Shown: positions 10,257 through 22,069 of the stretch, one piece after another
Position numbering within the stretch: position 1 is the first letter of the stretch
Layout: each line of letters starts with the position of its first letter
Origin: Prorocentrum cordatum
Lineage: Eukaryota; Sar; Dinophyceae; Prorocentrales; Prorocentraceae
Direction of reading: 5' to 3'
NCBI GenBank assembly: GCA_963575745.1
Contig: CAUYUJ010014363.1
Span: 62,001 to 126,000 of the forward strand
Length of the DNA stretch: 64,000 nt
Program-made: the position numbers and the translations under genes
The notes under the pieces: model-generated
What the model was told of the DNA's origin: nothing
Databases searched by the model: none
Seen by the model: only the letters and a program-made list of their open reading frames with translations

Positions 10257-10379
10257 GAGGCGGCGCCCGTCGTCAGTTTGCTGCTGGTACCGGCGCAGTA
10301 TACCCGCTGTGCTTTTCCTCGGCGCTGCCTCCCCTCTCGTCTCTCCCTCTCTCTCTCTCTCCGCCGTCCTCAGCCTAAA

Positions 10380-10740
10380 CATCAACCCCAGCCAAACCTA
10401 GCCTAAACCCCAACCACAATTTAGCCGAATCGTAGCCAAAGTCTAAGCCTCAGCATCAGCCTCAGCCTAGCCGCAGCCTAGCCTCATACTCTGCCTCTGC
10501 CAAGCCTGGCCTCAGCCTCAGCCTCTGCCTCAACCTAAGCCTGGCCTATGCCTCAGCCTACGCCTCAGCCTAGCTTAAGCTTCAGCCTAAGAATTGCCTA
10601 AGCCTGGCATGGACCTCAGCCTGAGCCTATGCAGAGCCCCAATCTAAGCCTCAACCTCAGCTTAACATAAAGTCCCGCGTCAGCTTAAGCCTCGGCCTAA
10701 GCCTAGCCTCGGCCTCTGCCTCAGCCAGAGCATACCCTGA
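10380..10740. repeat. Degenerate AGCCTA/AGCCTC hexamer tract
   Basis: Hexamers of the form AGCCTM with frequent single-base changes (CAGCCT, AAGCCT, TAGCCT). Not a plant-type CCCTAAA or TTAGGG telomere repeat. Confidence 0.85.
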
Positions 10741-10749
10741 TCCTCGGCC

Positions 10750-13700
10750 CTACTATAGCTACTACAAAATTCGGGTATGAATACTACCACATTGTTACAC
10801 AACACTACAGATGAAGAACTATAGTACTACTACTCCTCGCAACACTGGTACGACTACATCAGTACGGCCGTGCTGGAATGCTGCTGCAATACTAAAGTAT
10901 TGTAATAATGTACTGTTCTTCCAGCCACCACTCCAGGGTTACCACTACTACTGTACGAGAGTATAATTTCGATTTCAATGTAATATTACGAATAACGTAC
11001 AATTACGGCACTGCGGTACCAGTTTACAGCTACACTGCTTGAGCACTCCAGTGCTAGAGCTCCGCTGCTACCACTGCCAGTCCAGAGTACTACAAGTACA
11101 GGTCTAGGGTACCACTACTCCAGTGCAACTGTCCAAGTGCTGAATGACGACTATTACAATGCCAACACTGCAACACTAAAGTAGTAAAATGCTACAGCCA
11201 TGCTACGATCATACGGCATTGGCCAATCCCCACTGCAGTACTGTAGTAACCCACTACAGACAATCGTACAACACTTCTCATACACATGCTGCCGTCGAGT
11301 CATGCTTCTACAGTGCCACTAGTACAATACAGCACGATCCCACAATACCACAGCATGTCGTTCACGCGGCTACCACTAAACCACTAAAGTTCGAGGGTGC
11401 TGCTACTGTGCCCGAGTACTACAATAGTGGGCTACTTCTACTACAACACAACAGCGCGACTGCTACAGCAAACGCTGGGAGTATGACCTTTACTGCAATA
11501 CCTGAACCGTACCACTGCAACTACCGGATTACTACTACAGTGCTGCCACTCCATCTCAGCCATACGACAACTAGGTTAGCACGGCATCGAAGTACCACCA
11601 ATACAGCACTAAAGTACCACTACTGCAGTTCGATTGCTCCAACACACTACGCAATTCTACTGCTACTGTACCACGCCTATTGCAGCGTCACCGCTACTGT
11701 ACCACAGCATAAAAATATTACAACAATGCTGCGGTACAGCGGCGCTGGTCAGTTCTACTACAATACAATAGAATACACCCACCGCAGGCAGTCGTAGGGT
11801 ACCACCCATGCGAATACGGTACTAGATAGCGTACTGCTTCTACAGTGCCACTATTACAACAGTGCTACACTACTCCCCAATAGTACAGCGCCATTCCTGC
11901 AACACTACCGACAAAAAATAATAATAATAAAAACGAATCCGAGGATACGGCTACTGCACTCGAGTACTACTGGAGTGGGCTACCCCTACTACACTACGAC
12001 CGTGCGACTAACAAAACAAGCACGGGACAATTACCAGTACTGCATGGTTTGGGTACTACTGGTACGAATACCATTTCTACTACAACTACAAGGCTCCAGC
12101 AGTGCTGCCACTTCATTTATGCAAGTCTAAAACTGGCTTAGCACGGTATGTTATAACAGCTCGTGCAATAATAGAGTACCACTACAGCAGTACTACTGCT
12201 CGAGCGCTGCTCTACGACTCGTACACTGCCACCTCTACAGCACTACACCACTAAAGTACTGCAGCAGTGCTGCGATACTGCGAGACTGCGAGTTCTACTA
12301 CAGCGCTGCAGTACACCCACGAATGCCACATTGCCACAACACTGCTACAACTAAACTGCTATAGCGTTACTACTCCCCACAACACGATTACGACTACAAC
12401 CGTACGACCGTATGAGACAGCTGCTACACAACTACGGTATTGCAGTAATGTAGTGCTCCTCCGATCACCACGGCAATGTTACCACTACGGGTGTACCAAA
12501 GTAACACCTCGACTGCAATAGCACGTTGCGAATAACGTACTAGTACGGCACTGCAGTACCAGTGTACGACTACACTGCTTGCGCACTCCAACCTTGGAGC
12601 CCCATTACTACTGCTACCAGTCCGAGGGCACTACAAGTACAGATCTAGAGCACCACTAGTGCAGTGATACGCCCCCAATGCTGAACTACGACTATTACAG
12701 CGACACCACTGCAACATTAACGTGCTAAAGTGCTACAACCGTGCTACGATAATACGGCATTGGCCAATCCCTCCTGCAGTACTGTACTACGCCACTACAA
12801 TCGTACAGCACTTCTCATGCACAAATGCTTCACTAGAACCATGCTTCTACAGTGCCAGTGCAAGACAACAGCGCGACTACCACAGCACGCGCCAGGAGTA
12901 TGACCTTTTACTGCAAGACCTGAACCGTGCCGCTGCAACTACAGGACTACCACAGCGCTGCCACTTCGCTAATGCAATGCGACCCGTAGCTCAGCACGGT
13001 ATCGTAACACCACCAATCCAGCACTAGAGTACCACTGCTGCAGTACTACTGCTACAATATTGTACTATGACTATTGCAGCGCCCCTGCTACAACACTACA
13101 GCACTCCAGTACTACAACAGTGCTGCGGTACTACGGCGCTGAAGCATTTTTACTACATTACGATAGTACACCCACTGCAGGCAATAGTAGAGCACCACTC
13201 ATACGAACACGGTACTAGATAACGTACTGCCTCTGCAGTGCCACTGCTACAACAGCGCAACACTACCCCCCAATAGTACAACGTTCTTCATACAACACTA
13301 CCAGTAAAACGCCCGACTTCGAGGATACGACTATCGCACTCGAGTGCTACCGTAGTGGGCTACTCCTACTACACTACGACTGCGCGACTAGCAAAGCAAG
13401 CACGGGACAATTACCTTTCCTGCAAGGTCTGAATACTACTGATACTACCACTAGCTCTACTACAACTACATGACGACAACAGTGCTGCCACCCATTAGTG
13501 CAATTCTGCGATTCGCTTAGCACGGTATGCTGTAACAGCTCGCGCAATAATAGAGTACCACTACTGCAGTACTACTGCTGAGGTGCTGCTCTACGACTAG
13601 TACACTGCCACCTCTACATAACTACAGTGCCAGAGAACTGCAAAAGTGCTGTGCTACTGCGATACTGCGAGTCCTACTACAGTACTGCAGTACACCCACG

Positions 13701-14930
13701 AATACCGCATTGCTACAACATTGCTACAACTAAACTGCTATAGCGTTACTACTCCCCACAACACGATTACGACTGCAACAGTACGACCGTATTAGACAGC
13801 TGCTACACTACTACAGTATTGCAATACTGTGCTGTCCCTCCAGCCACCACGACAATGTTACCACTACTGTTGTACCAAAGTAACACTTCGACTGCAATAG
13901 TACGTTACGACGAACGTACTACTACGGCACTCCCGGGTTAGTTTACGGCTAGACTGCTTGCGCACTCCAATGTTGGAGCTCCATTACTCCTGCTGCTGGT
14001 CCCATGGCGCTACTAATACAGATCTGGGGTACCACTACTGCAGTGCTACTGTCCCAGTGCTGAACTACGGCTCTTACAGTGCCACCGCTGCAACACTAAA
14101 GTACTGAAATGCTACAGCCGCGCTACGATCGTACGCCATTGGCCAACCCCTACTACACTACTGTAATACACCCACTACAGACAATCGTACAGCACTGCTC
14201 ATACAAATGCTGCACCAGAGTCATGCTTTTACATTGCCGCTACTACAATACAGCACGATCCCACGATAGCACAGTAGTTTTCTCACTGCGCTACCACTAA
14301 GCCATTCCAGTTCGAGGGTGCTAATGTTGCGGCCGAATGCTACAATTCTGGGCTACTTGTGCTACAACACAAAAGTGTGACCACCACAGCAAGCACTCGG
14401 AGTATGACCTTTACTGCAAGACCTGAACCGTGCCGCAGTAACTACAGGACTACTACAGCGCTGCCACTTCATTCGTGCAATACGACTAGTAGCTGAGCAC
14501 GGTATCGAAGCACCACCAGGACAGCACTAGAGTACCACTATTGCAGTACTGCTGCTACAGGATTGTACTACGTCTATTGCAGCGTCCCCGCTACAACACT
14601 ACAGCACTCCAGTACTACAACAAGTCTGCGATACTACGGCACTTGGGCATTTTTTACTACCGTATAATAGTACACCCACTGCATGCATTAGTATAATACC
14701 ACTCATGCGAACATGGTACTAGATGACGTACTGGTTCTGCAGTGCCACTGCGATGCAACACTACTCACCAAAAGTACAGCGCTCTTCATAGAACACTTCC
14801 GCTAGAACGCCCGAACTCGAGGATACGACTGCTGCGCTCGAGCACTACAGCAGCAGACTAGTTCTACTACAATGCGACAGTGCGACTGGCAAAGCAACCG
14901 TCGCAGTCGGCAGTCATCCAGACCTCAGAG
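10750..14930. repeat. Higher-order satellite built from ACT/TAC/TGC words
   Basis: A 4.2-kb block of degenerate trinucleotides such as CTACTACAGTGCTGC. Long-range copies are visible. The segment containing GGCATTGGCCAATCCC occurs near 11216 and 12754, with a diverged form (GCCATTGGCCAACCCC) near 14136. The segment with CGGTACTAGAT (third copy TGGTACTAGAT) occurs near 11817, 13212 and 14713. This gives about three copies of a 1.38-1.54-kb unit. Open frames are short (100-200 codons), Tyr/Thr/His-rich and not conserved in phase between copies. 14931-15440 after it holds no recognisable feature. Confidence 0.88.
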
Positions 14931-15440
14931 GACGGGGGACACTGAAGCCCTTCAAGCCGTCTGGGGTCAACCAGACAGCGAGACAACACGCGCAAACATC
15001 GTGTGAGCGCTCATCCCCATGAATACCTAGCTCTGAGCGATGTGTATGGGAGAGGAGGGGGGAGGACGAGGAGGGCCGGAGAGTTCTCAGTCCTTGTCGT
15101 TCTCAACGTCCTCCCTGCGGTCCTCGCCATTACATTCGCTGAGTTTGGGCAGCTCGGGGAGGGTCTGGTGGCCGCCCCCGACGCCCTCCCCAACATGCAC
15201 CTCGCCGGCGGCCGCCTCGCCGGGGACTTCCTCGTCGGTGTCCTGCTCGCTGGAAGCCCCAAATGGGCACGGAGACATGGGTACAATAAAGTCGGGAAGG
15301 TCCTCCTACAGGGGCATGTTGGACGACACATTGTAAAGATCCCCGCCCCCAAATGCACCAAACAGGTTCAATTAGCCTGACGAGGGACCCGACCATATGC
15401 AGCCGCGAGTACCGCGAAAGATATGAGACGGAGGAGGGGG

Positions 15441-16130
15441 GCCTTCGGTGGAGCTCCCTATGGGCCCACGAACCGTGTGACAGGTGCGCCAAAATGGGTG
15501 GCGGTCCCCGCATGCGGACCCTGCCACTGGGGCCTTCGGTGGAGCTTTCTATGTGGCCACGAACCGTGCAAGGGGTGCGCCAGAATGGGGCGGCACAACC
15601 ATTTGAACCCTGCCACTTGGGCCTTCGGTGGAGCTCCCTACAGGGCCACGAACCCTGTGAGGGGTGCGCCGAAATGGGGCGGCGCTGCCATGTGGACCCT
15701 GTCACTGGGGCCTTCGGTGGAGCTCCCTATGGGGCCACGAACTGTGCGAGGGGGTGCGCCAAAATGTCGAGGTCCCCGCATGCGGACCCTGTCACTGGGG
15801 CCTTCGGTGGAGCTCCCTATGTGGCCACGAACCGTGCGAGGGGTGCGTGCGCCAAAATGGGGCGGCGCTGCCATGTGGACCTTGCCAATGGGGCCTTCGG
15901 TGGAGCTCCCTATGGGGCCAGGAACCGTGTGAGGGGTGCGCCAGAATGCGGCGGCGCCGCCATGTGGACCCTGCCACTGGGGCCTTCGGTGGAGCTCCCT
16001 ACAGGGCCACGAATCATGTGAGGGATGTGCCCAAACGGGTGGCGGTCCCCGCACGCGGACCCTGCCACTGGTACCTTCGGTGGAGCTCCATGTGGGGCCA
16101 CGAACCGTGCGAGGGGCGCGGCGCTGACGA
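15441..16130. repeat. 90-bp tandem array, eight copies
   Basis: GCCTTCGGTGGAGCT begins units at 15441, 15532, 15621, 15710, 15800, 15893, 15982 and (as ACCTTCGG) 16073; spacings 89-93 bp. Each unit continues with GGGGCCACGAACCGTG, GAGGGGTGCGCC, AAAATGGGG and CGGACCCTGCCACTGG. The period is near 30 codons, so all copies stay in frame and give long Cys/Trp/Gly-rich frames on both strands; I do not call these genes. Confidence 0.95.
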
Positions 16131-16325
16131 TGGCGATGCTCATGATGATGTGGATCATGACGATGGCGATGATGATGACGATGATGACGCTGACGATGAC
16201 GATGACGAGGCGCATGGAAAGAGGGAGGAGGGGGAGGAGGAGGCGGGGCAGGAAGGAGGCGGGAGGAACGCGGAGCGCTGTCTCTTCAAAGCGAGGACCC
16301 AACACCACAGGATGGTTGGGAAAAA
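16110..16325. repeat. GAT/GAC tract and array tail, copy 3
   Basis: A GATGATGACGAT tract (16121-16212) and a purine-rich block (16215-16275) lead into TCTCTTCAAAGCGAGGA, CCCAAC (16298-16303) and GTTGGG (16315-16320), AAAAA. This repeats the tail order of 6458-6570 and 7420-7541 although the tandem unit before it is different. Confidence 0.8.
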
Positions 16326-16398
16326 TAATCAAACAAACGTCTCCAGATGTTCTGACTATTTTTGGATATTCCTCCTGTAGAGGGACATGCCCGACTTC
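16326..16398 (+). mobile_element. TTAAGTCGGG inverted-terminus element, right half only
   Basis: GACTATTTTTGGATATTCCTCCTGTAGAGGGACATGCCCGACTT matches the right end of the small family described at 42200-42347 (the string is given in two known parts: interior GACTATTTTTGGA and terminus CTGTAGAGGGACATGCCCGA). The left end is missing; the array tail abuts it. Confidence 0.75.
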
Positions 16399-16811
16399 AG
16401 GGTACAATGTTAATCAACAAGTGTTGTTTAAAGGCTACAGCGGCTGCTGCTGGGCAGGCAGCTTCTTGCCGTCAGTGTACAGCGTCTCTGGCGGCGCCGG
16501 CAGCGAGCCCTGTTCAGGATGAAAGAGAACTGTTCTTGGGCATCGTGCCTGTTATTTCTGTACCCATTCCGATCGTTCCGATCCTCGTCCGTGTCGCCCC
16601 AGAGCGACACGGAGCCCGTGGCGCGCGGCGCGCTCTCGCGGCGCGTCAGCGTGATCATCCTGCGCAGCAGCCAGCCTGCCGCCTATGGCTGTGCGCGCGC
16701 CAACGCCTGGGGATACTCGAAGGTACCGATACCACTATTCCCCGGACCTCTTCTGGGGTTCTCTCTGACCAGGATTTCGAAGCGAATCTAACGGTGGCGA
16801 AGAGAGCCTCC

Positions 16812-17050
16812 CAGGAGGCCCCAAAAAGGGAAAACGAGGGAAGGGCAGCGGCATGGGTACCCAGACGTGCGACGTCCTGATTCTTTTGACACGGCGTCCC
16901 CGGAAGTCCCGACCCCTTCCCCGGGGCCGGCTTCTCGTCCTGAGCCGTTTTCTGACGGTCCCGAGGCCCGGCGAGGGCCCCCCCCCGAAGCCGAGCATGG
17001 CCCAAGACCTCCCGCCTTGACTTCCCTGTACGACGCGCTCGTGTCTGGGG
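16812..17050. repeat. Dispersed 200-bp repeat, copy 1
   Basis: Shares in order with 23068-23285: AGGGAAGGGCAGCGG, CCTGATTCTTT, GGAAGTCCCGACC, TTCCCCGG, CATCCTGAGC or CGTCCTGAGC, GACGG-CCCGAGG and CGGCGAGGGCCCCC or CGGCAAAGGCCCCC. A third copy lies at 51948-52075. 16400-16810 has no recognisable feature. Confidence 0.8.
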
Positions 17051-17289
17051 GTACCTCTTCCTCCCCCGAGCGCCGCCGCGGTGTCCGAGAGACCAGGCGG
17101 GCGCCTCAAGGGGCGCCTCTGCGCGTCGGCCGGCGGCCCCCACGCGGCGCGCCGGGCGCGCACGCCCTGGCCGAGGTCGGCGGCGAGCCTAGCGTCCAAG
17201 GGCGGCCCCCAGGGGGGCAGGTGGCCCAAGGCGTGGCGGGCCTGGCGGCGCGGAGTCGCCCTGCCGCCACGAGGCCCGGGGTCGAGCGG

Positions 17290-17512
17290 CTGAAGCCGAG
17301 AGAACAAACACAACGACGTAGACATAGAAACTTTGGGCGCTCCGCGCGGGCTTCTTGGATGCGCGCTGGGCCCCCCTCCCTGGCGCGCTCCGCGCGCCAG
17401 GGGCGGCGCCAGAGGCGCCGCCAAGGGGGGGTCCCAGCACGGGTCCAAGAACTCCGCGCGGAGCGCCAAAAGCTTATGCTGATGTCGTATGTTCTTCTTC
17501 GGTGAAGGTGTG
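17290..17512. repeat. GC-rich fold-back element, copy 1
   Basis: Long imperfect inverted repeat. The left arm around TTTGGGCGCTCCGCGCGG (17332-17349) pairs with CCGCGCGGAGCGCCAAAA (17454-17471); weaker pairing extends outward through the GACGTAGACATAG / ATGCTGATGTCGT region. The centre holds two further perfect palindromes: CTGGCGCG-CTC-CGCGCGCCAG (about 17380-17400) and GGCGGCGCC-AGA-GGCGCCGCC (17402-17422). Drawn out, it is a stem with two side hairpins. Confidence 0.85.
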
Positions 17513-17995
17513 GCGGCACCAAGTGGGTCCGGTCGCCAACGGCGTGGCGGGCCTGGGGGCGCGGAGAGGCCATGTGCCGCCACGAGGCCCCTGACCAATA
17601 GAGAGAGCAGCGGGGCAGAAGAAGGGCTCGAGTCGTCGGAATGGCTGCGAGGGAGCCCTGGAGTGTGGGGGCGTGCTGGTCACGCGGAGGTTGCCGTCGC
17701 AACTGGCGCGAGGGCCTACTGGCCCCTCTGGACCTAACTTTGCGACAACCCGCTGGGGGGGTCATTACGTCTTTGTAGTCGCCGTTCCCCAGCAGACCTC
17801 CGACGGCAAATCCTGATCCCCCCGAATCCCACCAGCCCTCTGGGCGTATGTGGTCTAGGGAGCTTCATCTTCCAACCCCCTTCTTCCCGTTCGGGAGAGG
17901 TTTACCTCTCCTCCTGCCCCCTCCCCTGAACCTGGACGGGGGGTTCCGCGGGTAGTTGGAGCGTCCAAGATTGCCAAAGACGGCTCCAAGAGGGC
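17513..17995. other. Unassigned sequence
   Basis: No coding or repeat signal that I can support. Confidence 0.35.
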
Positions 17996-18420
17996 CTCGG
18001 ACTGCCCCGCAGGATGCGCCACGATATACTTCATAGGACGCCCCCCAGAGGATGCGCCACACAATGAACCAATGCACCCAACGATGCCCACCCCATGACG
18101 CCCCGCAGGACGCCCCATAAGGTGCCCTACACGATGCCTCACACGATGTCCTTCCCAACTGTATCAAAATATGATAGCCCATATGATTCCCAAGATGCTG
18201 CCACCTAAGATGCCCCATCACATGGCCCGCAAGATGCTCTGTGCGATGCCCAGTATAACGCTCAGGAAGCTGCCCCGAATTATGCCCCATCAGACGCCCT
18301 CCCAACATGATGCCCCCCCTAGGATGCCCCCACGGGAGGCCTCGTAGGATCCACCCAAATAGGGCGCCCCCTGGGACGCCCCATAGGATGCCACGAAAGA
18401 TGTCTCCGAGGCTGCCACAG
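17995..18420. repeat. Degenerate AGGATGCCCCA short repeat
   Basis: Many GATGCCCCA/GATGCGCCAC/GACGCCCC words spaced roughly 10-25 bp apart. Confidence 0.6.
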
Positions 18421-18705
18421 AAGGCGACTCCGACGACATCTGCACCAGCGACGACGACGCAAACGACGACTCTGACTACCACCCGACGCCGACAACTCCT
18501 TCGAAGAGCCTGGCAAAGACTCCGACCATAACGGCGACGGCCCCGCCGACGACGATAGCGACTCCGACGACGACGGCGGCTGCGACGACCCCGACGACGA
18601 TCACGACGGCGGCGACTCCGCCGCCGATGACGACAACAACGAGCGTTACAACGAGCGTGACGGCGAGCGCGACGGCGACGACTCCGCCGCCGACATGGCG
18701 CTTTG
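18420..18705. repeat. (GAC/CGA)n microsatellite
   Basis: Imperfect GAC trinucleotides. The minus-strand frame is Val/Ala-rich and is a repeat artefact. 18706-19440 has no recognisable feature. Confidence 0.85.
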
Positions 18706-19484
18706 CTAGGACACTCATAAGCTACATAACTAGTTCGCTTTACACATACCAACAGATGCAACAAGAGGAATAGAGCACGCCCTCCTCATCATCCGTTTCT
18801 CCATTATCCCCCTTCCAAACCAGTACCACTAGGACACGCCATGATGAAAGTGGGCGCGCGAACTATAGATGGAAGAGGTGCGTTGGGATAAAATCCACTC
18901 GGCTCTCAGTCCATCACTGTCTCCTTCGTCCCTTTTCATGTTCCTCGTAGCTCGTCGTCCTCCTTAATCGTCATCCGTCGTTTCGTTTTCCTTGTCTCGC
19001 CAATGCGCAGATCTTCGCATTGTCGCCCTTTCCTTTTCCCTCTCATCACCTGCCTCCTCCAATGACGAGGGGGATGGTTGCCGAGGAGGGGGGTGAGACA
19101 AGAGCACTCGGGGAAAAACGACGGAGCTGACGAAGAATGCGACGATGAATGAAGCGTAGGCGGGAGAGGTAAGGGATGATGAAAATGGCCATCCTCCCCC
19201 TGATGAGGATAGCGATTACGATGGCTATAGTGCTGATGATGGCGATGCTGCTGATGCTGATGTTGGAAGGGCCTTTCTGAGACCCCTGAGGGGCCTTCAT
19301 GACATCCTCAATCCCCCCTAAGCATCTCAGGGCCTATAGGTAAACACTTGGCTAAATCGGAGGTTGGGGGGTGAGATCGCAGTGAAACGGAGGCCTCCCA
19401 CCGGGAAATCGGTTTCGGTTTCGTGTTCGTGTCGTGCGTGCGGGCGAGGCGAAGCTGCGCGTGATCCTCCTGTAGCTAGGCCGA

Positions 19485-19640
19485 AGTAAGAGCGAAAGTC
19501 CGTTCCCGTCCGCCGGTGGCTGGGGGTGTCCCGGGTGTCCCGGGTATCAGTAGGAGCGAAAATCCGTTTCCCGTCCGCCAGTGGCCGGGGGGAGTCCCAG
19601 TTGGGCCGCGGGCGGTGTCACGGGTGTCCCAGTTGGGTCG
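19485..19640. repeat. Two 64-bp direct repeats
   Basis: AGAGCGAAAGTCCGTTCCCG (19489) and GGAGCGAAAATCCGTTTCCC (19553) start two units that both continue GTCCGCCAGTGGC or GTCCGCCGGTGGC, with GTGTCCCGGGTGTCCC/GTGTCACGGGTGTCCC after. Confidence 0.7.
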
Positions 19641-19669
19641 CTAATTTCATAATTCATTTTTTTCGGCGC

Positions 19670-20030
19670 CTGCGGCGGGCTTTCTTATCCAAATCAGCTT
19701 ATCTGAACCAATCCATCTTGTCCAATCCCATCCATATTATCTAATCCAACCCATATTGTCCCATCTTATCCCACCCAATCCAGTCCACTCAACCCAATCC
19801 ATCAATGTATATGTTTCTGCGCCTGCGGCGGGCAAATCCAATCGATGATCCAATCCATTTCTTCCAATTCAACCCATCTTATCTGATCCAATCCATCTTA
19901 TCCCATCCAGTCCAATCAACCCAACCTAATCCAGCCCCCCAATCCACTCCAATCCAATCCACCCAACCCAATCCACCCAACCCAATCCAACCCATCTTTG
20001 ATCTCAATGCACCCCAACCTCCTTATCGCC
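19670..20030. repeat. CCAATCCATCTTATC minisatellite
   Basis: Tandem words such as CCAATCCATC, CCAACCCAT and TTATCCCATCC on the plus strand, interrupted at 19818-19835 by TGCGCCTGCGGCGGGC, which also occurs at 19666-19682. Confidence 0.85.
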
Positions 20031-20039
20031 CGTAGGGCG

Positions 20040-20350
20040 GTCGTATAGGCACTTAGGAGCGTCTGCTAAGTATTTAGCAACTCAAGCTAACTACTTAGCT
20101 AAGTACTTGTAAGTGCCGAGCTAAGTACTTAGCCAAGTCACTTGCAAAGTCACTTACTGAACACTTAGTAAGTACTTCTAAGTGCCGGGCTACGTACTTG
20201 GCACCTCAAGCTAAGTAATTGGCTAAATATTTAGTACGTACTTTTAAGTGCCGAGCTAAGTACTTGTAAATGACTTGGCTCAACACTTAGCAAATATATC
20301 CAAGTCGGCTTAGTACTTACTAAGTCGGCCAAGTACTTACAAGTGCACTG
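20040..20350. repeat. CTAAGTACTTAG palindromic repeat cluster
   Basis: At least fifteen copies of AAGTACTTAG-like words in about 300 bp. The core AAGTACTT is self-complementary, so the cluster can pair in many registers. AT-rich relative to its flanks. Confidence 0.85.
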
Positions 20351-20379
20351 GTCCACCCAAGCAGCCTCCCCCCTTGGTC

Positions 20380-20870
20380 CTAGCCCCAGCCCCCCTCGCC
20401 GTCGTCCCCCTGGTCCTGGCACTGGACCCCACCTCCCCCCCTGGCCGTGGCCCTAGCCTCCCTCGCCCCGCCGGCCGTGGCCCCGGACCCAGCCTCCTCA
20501 CACGCCCCTGGCCCCAGCCCCCGTCGCTCCGGACCCTTCACTTTCGTACGTCGTCGTCCCCCTGGTCCTGGCCTTCGAGCAAGCCTCCCACCCTGGTCCT
20601 AGCCCCAACTCCCCTCGTCGTCGCCCCCATTGGTCCTGGCCCTGGACCCAGCGTCCTCCCCTGGCGCCCTGGACCCTTCATTTTCGCTCGTCGTCGTACC
20701 CCTGGCCCTGGCCCTGGGCCCAGCCTCCTCCCCTGGCCCTGGCCACAGCCCCCCTCGCGCCGGACGTTTTGTGTTTGCTCGTCGTCGTCCTCCTGGTCCT
20801 GGTCCTGGCCTTGAAGCCAGCCTGGCCCCAGCCCCCCTCGCCCCCCAGCCAGCGCTCCCCCTCCGCCCCG
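20380..20870. repeat. Degenerate CCCTGGCCCTGG repeat
   Basis: Pyrimidine- and C-rich words CCTGGTCCTGG, CCCCAGCC, CGTCGTCCCCC. Larger units of about 110-120 bp are suggested by the repeated TTCGCTCGTCGTCGT or TTTGCTCGTCGTCGT near 20683 and 20772. Confidence 0.7.
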
Positions 20871-20934
20871 AGCACTACATTCCGGCACAGCACAGGATGG
20901 CACCGCGCCGCCCCCTTCCCCCGCCCCGCAGCCA

Positions 20935-21060
20935 GTCCAGCTCGTCCTTCTCCTCGTCCTCCTTCTCCTTCTCCTCCTTCTCCTTCTCCTCCTTCTCCTC
21001 CTCCTCCTCGTCCTCTTCCTCCTCCTCGTCCTCCTCCTCATCCTCGTCACCCAACTAACG
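20935..21060. repeat. (TCC/TTC)n microsatellite
   Basis: Polypyrimidine trinucleotide tract with interspersed CGTCC. A C-rich Pro-coding stretch continues to about 21310. Confidence 0.9.
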
Positions 21061-21584
21061 CGACCCCTCCGCCTCCACCACTTTATTCCGGCACGGCACA
21101 GCATCTGCACCGCCCCCGCCCTTCCCGGCCCCCGCAGCCAGCCGAGCTCCGCCAGCTCCCCCCTTCAGCCAGCACACCTCCTCCTCTTCGCCCCCCGCAG
21201 CCGGCCCAGCTCCTCCTCGCCCCCCCCAGCCAGCACGCCCCACGCCCTCTCCGCCCCGACCCTCCCCCGTCCTCCACCCCCCCTATCACCCCTGACCCCC
21301 CCCCCCGCATCCTTCCCATGACCGAGCCCACGACGAGGACGACGAGGCAGGGGACCTGCCCCCCTCCTCGCTGGACAGTTGGCTCTCTCAGGCCTCTCCA
21401 GGCATCGGTTTCGGATGCAATGCTGAACAGGGCTTCGCGGAGACCAGAAGCTTCACGGCGGTCCAAAAAGAATACCAAAACGTGAAAACAAACTAGCACA
21501 TCGAAAGTTCTCCCCGACGACGACGGCGACGGCAACGACACTTCAATGGTCGACCCCTGAGCAAAACTCCGCCGCGAATCCAGC

Positions 21585-21660
21585 CGTGGTGACGAGGACG
21601 GCGATGGGAGCGAGGTCGACGACGACTGGGGAAACTACGACGACGACAACGATGACGAAA

Positions 21661-21691
<31 letters not shown>

Positions 21692-21765
21692 CGGCGACGA
21701 CGACCACGACGACGACGACGGCGACAACGACGGCGACAAAGGCGGCGGCGGCGGCTGCGGGGCCG
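21585..21765. repeat. (GAC)n microsatellite
   Basis: ACGACGACGACG tract with a few interruptions. 21766-22069 has no recognisable feature other than a C12 run near 21832. Confidence 0.9.
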
Positions 21766-22069
21766 AGGCCCCCGAGGCCCCAGGGGGCCTACGAGGGCGC
21801 CCCGCGGCCGCCGAGGGACGCTCCGAGTAGCCCCCCCCCCCCCCTGAGAATCCAGCCGTGCGACGCCTCGGCGCCTTTTGAGCTGCCCAGAGACGCAACA
21901 CGCAACTTTTTTTTGGTCTGCGGGTCGAGAGCGAGCCTCTTCCGGTTAAGAGCTAGGCGCGCCGCGCAAAGCACTAATTGGGGAGACAGGGCGCGGGCGG
22001 GCGGGGCCTCAGGCGGCCGGAGGGCGCGGGGTGCATGCAACGCGCAACACGCATCGTACTGATACGGAG

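Noticed and set aside
10380-10740. Telomeric repeat
   Set aside because: AGCCTM hexamers are degenerate and do not match TTTAGGG or TTAGGG types in either orientation.
15003-15380. 125-codon plus-strand frame with hydrophobic segment
   Set aside because: An opposite-strand frame of similar length overlaps it and neither has a recognisable motif.
15441-16130. CRISPR-like regular spacing
   Set aside because: The whole 90-bp unit is conserved, with no unique spacers, and the genome is eukaryotic.
15353-16380. Cys/Trp-rich 220-240-codon frames that look like a repeat protein
   Set aside because: The 90-bp period keeps frames open in three phases and on the minus strand; no phase is better conserved than the others.
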